Source: Heliocidaris tuberculata (Eukaryota > Echinodermata > Echinoidea > Camarodonta > Echinometridae). From it: 64,000 bases of DNA. The notes beneath the pieces were generated by a model that was not told where the DNA came from, searched no databases, and worked only from the letters and a program-made list of their open reading frames with translations. The stretch is from contig CM046838.1 of assembly GCA_025618425.1 (NCBI GenBank), positions 7,153,655-7,217,654 on the forward strand, given 5' to 3'. Positions 20,754 through 33,859 of the stretch are shown here, piece by piece (position 1 is the first letter of the stretch; each line of letters opens with the position of its first letter). Both the position numbers and the translations under genes were made by a program.

Positions 20754-23578
20754 GTCTGTGTGCGCGTGTGTGTGTGCGTGTGTGCGTGTGTGTGTGCGTG
20801 TGGGTATGCGTGTGTGTGTGTGTATATTTTTCTAATTTTAGAAAAGCTTTTTAACTCTTAAATCATGATCAGATCTAAACTTTAAGTGGCATGTCCACTT
20901 TTAATATGTTAATAAACTTGATAAATTTAGAGCTGAATATTACTTCCATTACCAAGGCATGGAATGCATTACTTTCTTTTCTTATTCGTTTTCTTCTGAT
21001 GCTTACGGAACTCTTACTGAACTCTCTTTCTCTTTATATTTCTTTTCATTTTGTCTCACCTTACCTTTTCCTTTGATTAAACTTAAGTTTATTGTACATT
21101 CAGTTTTTATAATTATGTTTTTTAAAGTTATGTAAATGTGTATTTGTTATTGGTACAGAGCCCTTTAGTCGACAGTTATTTTACAGAAAGGGCTACATTA
21201 TGATAAACGACAAATAAGTAGATGTGCGTATATTATGATAAAAACAAAGCATTTCTGCGCTTTGATCACCAAATCGTCAGCAGAGTTGGAGAGAGACACA
21301 CACACTTAGAGAGGGGTGAGTGAGGGATAGGGAGAGAGAGAAGAAAGAAAAAGAGAGCAGATGAAGAAAGAGACATAGGGGAATAGATTTCGCAAATTGC
21401 TTTAAAAAAAATCAAAATAAATCTTGTCTGGCAGCCTGTCCCGAAATAGTCATACAGTTTGACCATTTCGGTGACTTAGACCAACTGGGTCAATGACAAA
21501 AAGTTATTAGCCTAACTGTAGCCGTCGGATTAAAGGAGAATGAAACCCTGGGGAACAATCAATTTAATGAAAAGAGAGGATGGACAGAAGCAATTTAAAA
21601 AAAGTTCCATCAAAATCGGTTACGAAATGAGAAAGTTATGAAAGTTTGAAAAGTCTCAGTTTACTTTCTGTGGCAATCCTCAAATTGGCAATGTTGCTTC
21701 AAAGTGACAGGTTTAGTATTACAACTCTACATCATGTTTTGTACACAAAATTTCATTTTCCCTCATTATCTCTCAAGGTGCAGCTTGTCTCCTTCTTAGC
21801 TCAAGATATATCATGGGAAAATGTACTTGACACAACATATGTTGAGTTCACGAAAAGACAAGAAGCATCTTTAGAGATAATGGAGAAAATATGAAATTTT
21901 GTGTACAAAACATATTGAAAGTTGTACTACTAAACCTGCCATTTTGAAGCAACATTGCCAATCTGAGGATCGCCATAGAAAGTAAATTGAAAATTTTCAA
22001 ACTTTCATAACTTTTTCATTTTGTAACCGATTTTGATGGAACTTTTTAAAAATTGCTTCTCTCTGTCCTCTCTTTTCATTAAAATGAATATTTCCCCAGG
22101 GTTTCATTCTCCTTTAAGCCCCCAAAGCACCCTTCCCCCAAAGGAGACATCCACGTAGGGTAGATTTCATCCCATCTAGCCCAAACACCAAAGTGTGTCA
22201 AAAGGTAGAAGTATCATAATACATGACAAAACACAAAAAACGGCTTCTATTTCTGTCGGGAATGGTTTGTCATTGCAGACGCCTCAAAAGTCGGATCAAT
22301 TGGTCATAAGGAAGACTTATTCCTGTATATTACAAAAACAAAGATTTACATTTTTTTTCCCGTCTTGACAGGGGTGTCAGACCCCCTAAAACATCGAAGT
22401 GCCCTCAGACCAAACATTGCCCCAAATGCTTCGGATGAAACATTATACTGTGCTTATCTTCAAGCTTAAATGTGTAAAAAGTGATCAATGCAATTCATTT
22501 CAAATTTATATTTTGTTATTTTGAGTAATGTAATTTTCTTGAGGTGAAAATTGTATTGCTTGCTCAGAAGTATTAAAACTATGTTTAGGATTATTTAACA
22601 ACATCTATTTAACATCTTGAGTATTGCAACCAGGTTGCATTTTGGCGCGCACAATGCTAAACAATATCATAACACCACAATGTAGGTTTGCATCCTACCA
22701 GGTACCCATATATGTAATACTGGATGAGGATGGGGGGGGGGGGGGCAATGCAGATGAAATGCCTTAGTTAAGGACTCAAGAACCGAGCATTTGACCTAAT
22801 TCACGACTATTGCATGTCCAGGCAAGTGTTAAAACCACTCCATTATTACACAGTGCAACCCAGAAAAAGTTAAAAGTTAGAAAGTCTTCCCAAATAAATT
22901 ACAAAATATCTGAAGCAAAATTTCTACCTGTGAATAGTTTAGGGTCACTTTTATTAAAAGACACCTAGATCTGGCATGTCTGGCGATATCTTAAGCTCGG
23001 GTGAGCAAAGGGCACTTTCATGGGTGTCGATGGGGGGGGGGGGGTATATTATACAAATATTGACTGCTCATGAGGATGATGGTGGAAATTATCACTCCAA
23101 GGTGGTGTTCATACCGGCCCTTCTATCATCCCCGAGGCGAAGCCGAAGGGGTGATAGAAGGGCCGGTATGAACACCACCGAGGGAGTGATAATTTCCACC
23201 ACCATCCGATTACAGAGCAGTCCATATTTGTTTTATATACCTCATCCTTTTTATTGATTCAGTTGCTAAGTCACTCGCCATGTTGAATTCTTACGCGCTG
23301 CGTATATATTGAACGCAGTCACGTAGCCTAGAAACTCGCGAAAGCGCTCTTAAAACCTGAACCAAATGTTGTGTACGCACGTGTGTGCAAAAGTCGCGGA
23401 GGGGTTACGCGTTCTATCACAGGGTTTTGGCCTTCTATCATTTGACCTTAGGTCAATTGATAGAACGCCAAAACCCTATGACGCAATGATAGATCGAGAT
23501 GCGCCTTGTCATGTGATATAGTTTTGACCAATCAGTGAATAAGAATCTATGTATGAGGTATATAAATATATATATCCC

Positions 23579-23611
<33 letters not shown>

Positions 23612-26600
23612 TGGGGGATGGCCTGTATTATCATCCCCAATATTTTTGGATATAATAAATAAGAATTACGATACATTAACTTAAAACTAATAACTATCCA
23701 AAGGTGGTTTTAATTCAGACCACGGTTTATGCAGATTTCGTGGTATAAATACGCTTGATTTAGCGCGTACACTTAAAAAGATCCAATAATGAAAGCGCGC
23801 CGGTCGCGCGTGGTTGGCAAAAGCGCTAAATTCACGCTTGTTGCCATGGTTCAGACCATGGTTTATGTAATTTAATTGAAATAAACCATGGTCTGAATTT
23901 ACATAAACCATGGTCTGAACCATGGCAACAAGCGTGAATTTAGCGACCATTGGAATTTAAAATTCCGAGCATTGGCCTGTATTCTCGAAAGGTGCCTAAC
24001 TTATAAGCCCCGCCTAAGAGGGTAGACTGAGGCCACTGAATTATGGAGAGCCAAATGTCACCCTCGTTTAATCCTACAAAGTCACCGAAGACTCTCTCTA
24101 GTTCTGGAACTAAATGCAAGTACAAAATCTGTCACAATAGAATTGATTTCTAATGCTCATTTCATGCCAGAAAATAATTTTGTTTCTTTATTTTGTTACA
24201 TAAATATAGTAATTTATACAGGAATTACAGGTTGACAAATGGTCTTCCATAAATCAGCGGCCTAAGTTCAGCCAGGCTTAACTTAGGCCACTTTCGAGAA
24301 TACGGGCCATTATGTTTGATCATGAAACACTATCACATTCTTAATGATTAGAAGTAAGGAAATAAAAAATGCTATTATTTCAATGCGAAAATATCGAAGA
24401 TAATTCGCTCGCTCGCATTGTTATTCTCAAATAAGGGGTGCCGTCCATTGGCGTAGATCCGGCATTCCTTCTTTTCATTGGGGGGGGGGGGGGTGGCTTT
24501 GTTCTCCATGAATGCTCACCCCCGCCGCCGATGAAAAGAAATTCGTGCATATTTACGCCCGTGGTTCCATCGATAATAATTTATCTAAAATGCTATTATA
24601 TCACCTGTTTATTACTTACAACAAGTACTTAACTGATATTACAAGACAATATCATGTTACACAAGTTTCTTACATCGCCGCGCTGCCTAACCAATGCTTG
24701 ATAGCCGGTTAAGTCTCATAATCTCATCATAAACATGGAAAATAGTTGTCAAATATAATTTTAGTCAGCGGGGGCATAAGACTAGAAAATTTTATTTTGT
24801 CTTGAGAACTAGAGGGGCGTTATCATAATTAAAAGATGTTCAATTGAGCGCCAGATAATTGATAACACGTATATACATAATTGTATACAGTCATTGTAAT
24901 ATTCAATATCGTATTTTGTAATATTAAATTCTTCGATCTCAGATTTGTCAATCACGCATCATGATGATCATTGATTATTCCAACTAGATCAGGGGTGATT
25001 ATGTCATCAGAGAATAGGAGAATAGTACCTGTACATTTAGATACGTCGTGATCATATAGTATACCTAGATCATAGAAATAAATGTCAGGTCTACCTCTTT
25101 TGATTTGCCGATGAATATAATACAAAATTGGAAGAGTCTCTGGTTGGAAGCGCTCCTCCGGGGAAAAGTACAATCCCAGAATTGTTAGCTCGGCGCGTCA
25201 TAGTTCCAACCAGAGATTCTCGCACTGGTATATATACATGGAGCGTTTTAAATATACATGTATGTGTTGCATTAACATTGAGGGAGAGACCATGCAATAT
25301 TTTACCCTGCGTGTACGTGTATGCAGGGACGGATCTAGCTTTTTTCCAAGGGGGGGGGGGGGGGGGGGTTTTAAGGGGCTGAGTATTATGATGGCGTTTT
25401 CCTATGCACATTAAATGTTTACTTGGCAGCCCAAGGGGGGGGGGGGGGGGTTTAAACCCCCTAAACCCCCCCCCCCCCCCGTAGATCCGCCACTGGTATG
25501 TCCGTCCGTATGTCTGTATGTGGTATTTTTGGAGAAAGGTTTGATACTTGCAGTTCATTCGTCTAATATCATTCAATTGTTTTGTTTTTAACTTAGTTGG
25601 TTATGAGCTTATGGCGGGTATAAGATTATGATAGTGGTGTTTACGATCACTACGATGTTAGGGTCAAATGACACCTAGTGCTGATAAAGTCACATTAATC
25701 ATTTTGTTAGAAATCGCTACTCATTTGTCTGATCTTCCATTTATTTTGATCGCCATAAGGTTTTGAAACTTCAACTCTGATCTTATTACTTTGGGCAAAG
25801 GATCGTGTATGGCGTGTTAGATCACATCGTTTTAAATGTTTAGTTAACATGGTTAAAGTTTTCAAAACCGCTACTCTCTCTCTCTCTCCTAATGTTCCAT
25901 CGGTTTTGATCAATTTTTTTTATAATAAAATGTTGGGATAGAAACATATATCGTGCGCATGCGATTGGGGTCAATATGGGTAATAATTATATTCACATAT
26001 AGGCTATAAACCGAAGATACGTTTTGAAACCTTAACTCTGGAATTATCACTCTGGGGTAACTGCAGTTTTGTTGTCAAGGCCCAAACCTTCAATGCTATT
26101 AGGCCAAGGCAGCAAAATGGATCAAAATAACGAAGGAGGTTCTCACATACACAAAAAGAGGCATAAACTATGGACCTTCACATCAAATATATGGTTCATT
26201 ATGAACTACCATCTAGAATTGAATCTACTGTAAAAGTGGTATTCTGTCTTAAAAAGCTGTCTGAGTACCTGCATTGTACTTGAAATATGAGCAAAAAATG
26301 AGCAGAAATTAACTCCCGATCAGATTATGAAACGAAATTTTTCATTTTGCCCCCGACAGAAAAATTCATAATTATGCCTGGTGTGTGAAACCCTGATCTA
26401 ATATGCCAATACCTACTGTACGCATGTATTTGTTTTTTACTTTAGAGTCTAAACTGCGTAAAAGTTACTTCGTAAAACTTTTTCCCCGTTTCAAGCAGTT
26501 GCACAAAGTTGCACTTGATATAGATACATGTAGATAATTACTGCTACAGGTAATTAGAAATTAAAACTTTGATGAAATGATGCACCATGAATTTTGAATG

Positions 26601-29600
26601 CTTTTAGTATTTATCTGAACAGACTTTAGAACTTTCTCCTTCCTGAAACAAGCCAGAGTGAAAGATACAAATTACACACGGTTTATAGCAAAATTACACA
26701 TGCCTTGAAAATGCCTTGAAGTTTCTGGAGATGATCAAGGCTTGGAACCAAGTCATCCAAGACCAAAGTCAGAGCATCAAGGCACTAAAACACTGGTTAA
26801 TTGCCTTCACAGTCTCTTTTAGCGCAGGTAATGACGCAATAAAAAAGACGCCTCGTGGCGTCATTTCGATTGTCTGCGAATGCAATAAACCCGTACACCA
26901 GTTATTAAAAGTGTTGTTTGCACTACTGCGATTATTATACAGGTTCGTTGCCTGTTACAGCTCATGAATTTACTACAGACTACCTGTAGTATATCCATGT
27001 TCAGTGTCAGCTAGCTGTATGGCACGCTATTAGGGAAATAAATATAATTGTTCAACATCAAATACAAAAGCATTTTACTCCAGCCAATATATATTTCACT
27101 TTCCACAAAAATTCATTTCACTTTTTCACAAAAATTCGTTTCATTTTCCACAAAAATTAATTTCACTTTCCACAAAAATTAATTTCACTCTTCAAAAAAA
27201 ATCCTTTTCACTTTTCACAAAAATTCATTTCACTTTTCAAAAAAAAATCATTTCACTTTTCACAAAAAGTTCATTTCACTTTTCACAAAAAATTAATTTC
27301 ACTTTTTCACAGAAATGCATTTTTCTTTTAAAGAGAAATTTATTTCCTAGCTCTTGAAAATGAAATGAATTTTTGTGAAAAAGTAAGATGAATTTTTGTG
27401 AAAAAGTGAAATGAATTTTTGTTGAACAGTTATATTTATTTCTCTAATAGCGTGCCATAGAGCTGCGTTGAACCAAGGAGTGATAAATGCTGGCCTTGTT
27501 TGAACCATGAAAACTTCTCCAGTCCAGTTTCTACGAGCTCTCTAAAGCGCTGGTCACAACCGGTCTTGTACCTCTCTGCGTGTGGTCTACGACGGATTTA
27601 GCAGAAAATCCTTGCGCCTGACGGACGGATCTGCAAGTTTTTTCCAAGCACGTAGGAGCACGCAAGACACGCAAGGAGGCTGTTGGACATGTCCAACAAT
27701 CGCTGCGTGTTACTACATGTCTTGATGAAGCCAAGTGATGACACGTGCGGCCATCGTTAATCTTGAACGGGCTTCTTGCGGAGGTCCCACGAAGTCCATG
27801 GCGCCTGACAGTATACACTGCCAGGCGGAGCTGCGTCTGAACTTTTTGCATAGTAGCCTACCTGTACGGGGCTGTATGTTCGCCTCAAAAGTCCTTGCAG
27901 GAAGAGGGGGTATGTTTATGAGGGGGTGGTAAACGAAGGACATACGAATCGCAGGAGTTGGCCCACAGCCGACCGCAGCTGCGGACACGCACGAGGACAA
28001 TTGATATCTCCGGGAGACAGGCGCGCCGGAAGCAGTTTGGGATGGGGGGGGGGGGGCAAACATTCAAGGGGGTTCACCTTTCAAGGGCTCATGTCTTCTC
28101 ACCCCTTTAAAAAAACACACACGCTTTCCCACCCTCTAACAACAATACAGACGCACGTACACACCTTTCAGAATATTTCGCTATTAAACACGTCTAATAC
28201 AAAACCTCCACTACCTTAAAGTTAAAAGTTTGAATGCTTTATCTGTCTTCATTGATCTCCATGCACGAAAAATGAATACAAAGGCTTACAATTCCGTAAT
28301 AAAGCAATCAAGCTTTTAATATACACACGATTTTTACTCCTTTACTACTGATTTTTTTTTTTTCAATGGGGGGGGGGGGGGGCGAAAATGCATTTTGCCC
28401 CCCCCCCCACTTTTTCGTTTATGGGGGTAGGGGGGGGGGCGACCGCCCCCTGCCCCCCACTTCCGGCGCCTATGCCGGGAGATGACATATTTTTGTCACA
28501 CTCTCAAGAGCTCTTTCAGTTGAATGTTATGCTTCAAACACTGGCGTAGCCAGCCGGGGCACAAGGTTCATCTGCTGTTCATCTGTTCATCTGCTTAAAA
28601 AAAAGGTAATTTACGGGTCAAACACATGACTGTGGATGTGTTTGTGTGTGTGTCACGCCCCTCCCGTCGCTGCCCACCCCTCCCCGTTCTACGCTAGTGG
28701 TTTCAGCATCATTCCCCCCCCCCCCCCGGAGTCTCTTACATTTTCCCCACAGTTGTTAGTTTGAACACTGCCGTGTCTATATAGGCTAATGAGTGTGTTG
28801 TTTGGTCTAGGATGAATGTATTTGTCTAAAAATATCGAATAGTTTCCTTATTTATTCTACTTCCCCCCTTTTTTTTAAAAACAGTTCGCAGTTCCAGCAC
28901 TTGTGACGTTGATAAAGGTGAGCTCACATTGGCTTGTACACAACATAAGTGTAATTACGACAAATAGGCTTAAAAATTCCGAAAGTGTTCCGAAAGGGTG
29001 GATAGCGTTGCGTTGCGTCGCGTCGCGTTGACGCGAACACCAACATTCGTCCAAAGCCCCCCTCCCGGTTTTGCCGAAAGGGTGCGTTGGGAGCGTCGGG
29101 TCGTGTCGGGTCGCCCCCTTTTAAAACTGATAACCTTTTTTTGTTTTTGTTTTGTTTTTTTTGTTGCTTGTGAGAGAATTATGGGAGGAAAAGTGGACCT
29201 CATAAAATCTGATACTCCCCTCCCCCTCTGAGCGATTTAAAATACGAGTCTCCCTCCAAAATTGACAGCCCTGCATTTCTGTGCCCCCCCCCCCCCTTTA
29301 CAAAATCCTGGATTCACCCCTGATTAATGATAATAATCAGGGGCGGATCTGCGAATCTGCAGGCCTCCCTTTCAAACCCAACTGGCATACCTTAAGTACA
29401 CACACAAAACCAAAAAAAATTGCCTCCTTAATTATGTAATTTTCCGGCTCTGTGCCCCCTCTTTTACAAAATCCTGGATCCGCCCATGATAATAATTATA
29501 ATAACAACAATATTTAGAAAAAGTCATCCAAGCCTTTTGGCAAAACCGGAGGGGGGGGGGGGGGGCTTTCGACGAATGGAGGCGTTCGCGTCAACGCAAC

Positions 29601-30980
29601 GCGACTCTACCCACCGTTTCTGAACAAGCCAAAATTCCTTTGTCTTATTAGAAACAAATTTGGTAATGAATTGGGTGAAATCCCTTTGAGAAGAAGCTAT
29701 ACTAGTACATGTCGGCTATAAAAATGTAAACAACGATGATGTGACAAATTGTGCCCTTACATGTACATGTAAATCTGTTCTAAAAAAAACGGGGGGGGGG
29801 GGGGGGGAAGGGGATGCACTCTAATTCACACAATTACCAAATTACACAAATGCCCAATGAAATTAAAGCCCAAATAAAACATTTCTTATAATGTGAATCT
29901 TTGCGACTACAGCCATATATGCCTGCATATTATATTTGTCGGTTTATTACTTCTTATTTCCACAATGCTCAGTAATAAATGTTATTTTAAAGGGCCCCTG
30001 CAACCCAAATGCAAAGTTTATTCCTGTTGATTTGCAGGGATGCATACATCTAATATTCTATTATTCAAACATCTATATATGTTTCATCGATTTTTAAATG
30101 TTTTTTGAAATATTTTTCCCAACCTCCTAAGCTCCACCCTAAAAAAAAAAATGCTCCAGATTTCATTCCGGCAATGATATCATCTGTCAATCATCAGTCA
30201 GCTACATTAACATTCTACAATAGACAGCAGAATGTAACTTCCCCAGGCCCAACTTAGCACATGCTCACAATAGAACTGCATGCTTTTAAACAATAACTCC
30301 TCAATACCATTCTTTTCCTGGTGATGCTACAGCATGTCTGACATAGCAACTCATATGTAGGCATTGTATGGTCTATTAGAACAGATAGTAATTTCTGGCA
30401 AAGCTACATACCACTGTCTCTCCTTGACTGTAATTAGCTCACTAATGATTGGGAGATGATGTCATTGCAGGAATGAGATCTGTGGCATTTTGAGGGGCGG
30501 AGCTTAGCATGTTTGAGAAAATGATTTTAAAAATATTTTAAAAATTTATGAAACATAATTTTTATTTAGATATTTGAATAACAAAATAGAAGTAGAATGC
30601 ATCCCTGCACATCAACAGGAATCACCTCCATTTGGGTTGCGGGGGACCTTTAATTTTGAAGGAAGTTCTTTTTTCAACAAATGGACCCAATGCATTAAAA
30701 AGCAGTGCAAATGAGTTTACAAATGTAAGATGATGAAATCAGATTACCCCACCGCTTGTGGCAACGTAAATATTGCAAACCCGGCTGCACCCATCTTTTT
30801 GTGTTTTTCCTGTATATGTCATGACAATCCAAAACTTTATTCAACTAAACTAATTTGATCTGATTTGATTGGTACTTTATTTATAAAAAAAGACCAGCAA
30901 TAAAATATGCCAAATGTAATAAGTTGAAGTGCTAATGTAAATCTTCAGCTTTAGACATAAATGACGCTTCTCTACTAATG

Positions 30981-31011
<31 letters not shown>

Positions 31012-31637
31012 GAAAAGAAAAGAAGAAGTGAAAAAAATTTCTCCCATTTCTTGATAGATATGTCGAAATTTGACAAATATTTTGATAATTTCGTCACTGC
31101 GATATCAGTGTAATGCAGATTTTCAATCACACATGAACTTGTAAGAAAGCGGGATTGTTTGTGCGAGTATATTGCTGCAAGACCTATTGATAAATTATAG
31201 TACGAATATCACTATTAAAATTCATAAATCGTTCTCAGACCTGTTCTGTAATGTGCAGTAGTCTTGAATTATGAATTGCAAGTTCTGTTGACCTTTCAAA
31301 CCCATTACTAGAACCTGCAAATATAACAGGACTACAGATGTCGCCTTCAATCACACAAATTGAAGTCAACTGGGTATTGTCATCCCTCTTGTGTCCTCCT
31401 GACTACTACATCATACGCTACAGTCTCTATCAAAAGCTTGCATGTCTTTCACCAGAAACTGCACTGGTGTTCGAACTGAACACCACATCTACACAATACA
31501 ATGATATAACTGGGCTGGAGCCTTATTCACGTTACAAGATCTCAGTTATAGCTGTGAATGATGCAGGACAGAGCGAACCAACCACTGGATATGCCGATAC
31601 TTCACCAGGACGTGAGTAACGAAGAAATGAATGAAAA

Positions 31638-31698
<61 letters not shown>

Positions 31699-33803
31699 AC
31701 GGTACACCTTATTTATTTTTTATCGGCACTGGAATATTGGATATTCCATACGTATACATACCTGTGAAAACAAACAAACAACATCTTAGAATTTCGCTTT
31801 ATGTGGATTATGGGTGGTACAGTTTGGTTGTGGTGTTACTTTCCTTCAGCCTTCACGCTTACTACAATAGGATGTAACATGTTAAATTTAAAAGGATGTC
31901 AGTGTCTTCTTTTATCTTTTTGTTTCACATTAGAACCGTCCAACATTACCAATGTCAGGGTAAGTCCAGAAAGTATATCTGCAACGAGCATTGGATTTAC
32001 CTGGCAACCTCTCACATGTAGGAATGTGAATGGAGAGTTCTCGTACTACTTTACAAGAATCCACAAGGATGGGAATAAGAATGTGCCAGCAGCTGGGAGC
32101 AAATACTTTGATAATGATATTACGTATTCGTCAGTAGACTTCAATGATCTTGACCCATGCACAATGTATAACCTGAGTATCAATGCCGTGAACCGTGATG
32201 TTTCAACTTCTGGCAATACATCTTATGCTATCGGCGTAACAGGAATTACTTGTAAGTATCAGACAAATACACATCAGAGTCACCTTCGAGATTTCGCGTT
32301 GCTGTGTTTCGTCTACGTATTGCAATTATATGAACTTTGTTCCAAAAACAGTGCAGTCAAATCGTATTTGTGGGAATTATCCACATTCCTTTAGCATGTT
32401 TAGTGATACTATACTTGCCTTGACTACTGTGTATACATGGATGTATGTAAACTATGTACACCATTCTTAAACATTCTTTAATATTGCATATTCAATATTG
32501 CATATTCAAGGATTACTGGAACATTGACTACTCAAGGATCATGATTTTGAGACATTTTAAGGACTTTCAGGTAGAGATTAGTTTTGGGTTTGTTTTTATT
32601 TGTGTGTGTGTGTGTGCGTTTTTTTTTTTGTTTGTTTGTGATAGCACATTTACTTTCATCTTCAATTCTTGAATTTAATTGACATTTAATTAAAAAGAAA
32701 TGTATGTAGTAAGTATTTTACCCAGTTTTCATTAAGAGTATAAAAAGTGAAAATGATAGTAGGGAGGTTTATGAACCTAATATGTAAACCTATTTTGATT
32801 TTAGATCCGTCATGCATTATAATTGCTTATATAATAACTTTTGGTTCAAACATTAACCATGAATTGACTATAGAGCCTGCGTTTATCAGAAGAAAATGGT
32901 CGGGGTGAAATGATAAACGTAATAAAACAAAGTGGTAAAACTGGTTAAAACTGGTATCACGCTCATATGGCCCAGTTTTAGAAAAGTTTCCGATTCCTGT
33001 GCTCACTGCAATCAAGAAAATCCTGCCTTTTGGGGTGCCCATGAATGGATAGAGAGTATCAAATCTTTAATAATGTATTCTTAAGCAAGATCGTATGGCT
33101 CGCGGTTCGAATTCCGCCGCGGCACTAATCCCTTTTTTCAAGACATTAATCTACATTCGCCACTCTCCATATATGTGAGCAAATTTAGTTATTATTATTA
33201 TCATTATTACTACTACTACTATTATTATTATTATTATTATTATTATCAAGCATGCTCACGCTTCACGCTACAAAGAAGATTAGACTGAAAATGTATCTTA
33301 CGATCCAGTCGCTAGACAAGCAAACGCATCTGTGTTATTGGTTGGTGTTATGTAACCCTTGTAAATACAATTTGTTTAGCTGAAATGTGGAAATATTTTG
33401 CAAAATTATCTGCATTCAAAATATTCAGCTGAAACTCTATTTTCATTGAATATAGTCACAGATGCATCCGCTCATGCAACTGGGGACCAGCCAAACCTGA
33501 CTGTTTACTGGCGTGTTCCGTCTCAGTGCATTGTGAATTACTACAGGTTATCATACCAACTCATCTCACGCAAGGCCTGTTCGGATGTTCCAGTCTCAAA
33601 TGCTCCACTCTACGAACTCAACATCATCTCAGGGCTCGAAAATGTCTCCAAACGCATTTCAAACTTGGAACACTACGCAACTTATAATATTTCCATCATA
33701 GCTGTAATTGGGGGAGCAGAGAGCTTACCTAAATTAGTGAATGGAGACACTGCTGATGGTGGTATATTTTAATGTATACTAGATTTTAATACATTATTTA
33801 TAC

Positions 33804-33859
<56 letters not shown>

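Larger units (their letters stand above)
20587..31311 (+). other. First intron of the receptor gene, 10.7 kb, rich in inverted repeats
   Basis: It holds a GT microsatellite, two TTAA MITEs, several palindromes, hAT-type elements and one foldback, all listed separately. Apart from the candidate mini-exon at 28885-28917 I find no FN3, Ig or EGF coding sequence in any frame. Confidence 0.6.

Noticed and set aside
26716..26967. 83-codon frame in the first receptor intron, possible exon ending at gcgcag/gtaatg
   Set aside because: There is no convincing acceptor, no recognised domain and no similarity to FN3, Ig or EGF.
27531..28063. Overlapping minus-strand frames in a GC-richer block
   Set aside because: No family motif is seen, and the second frame runs into the end of a hAT-type element.
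31558..31767. Frame extending from FN3 domain 1 into the TA repeat
   Set aside because: The strong donor gtgagt at 31612 and the phase 1 pattern of the neighbouring exons end the exon before the repeat.
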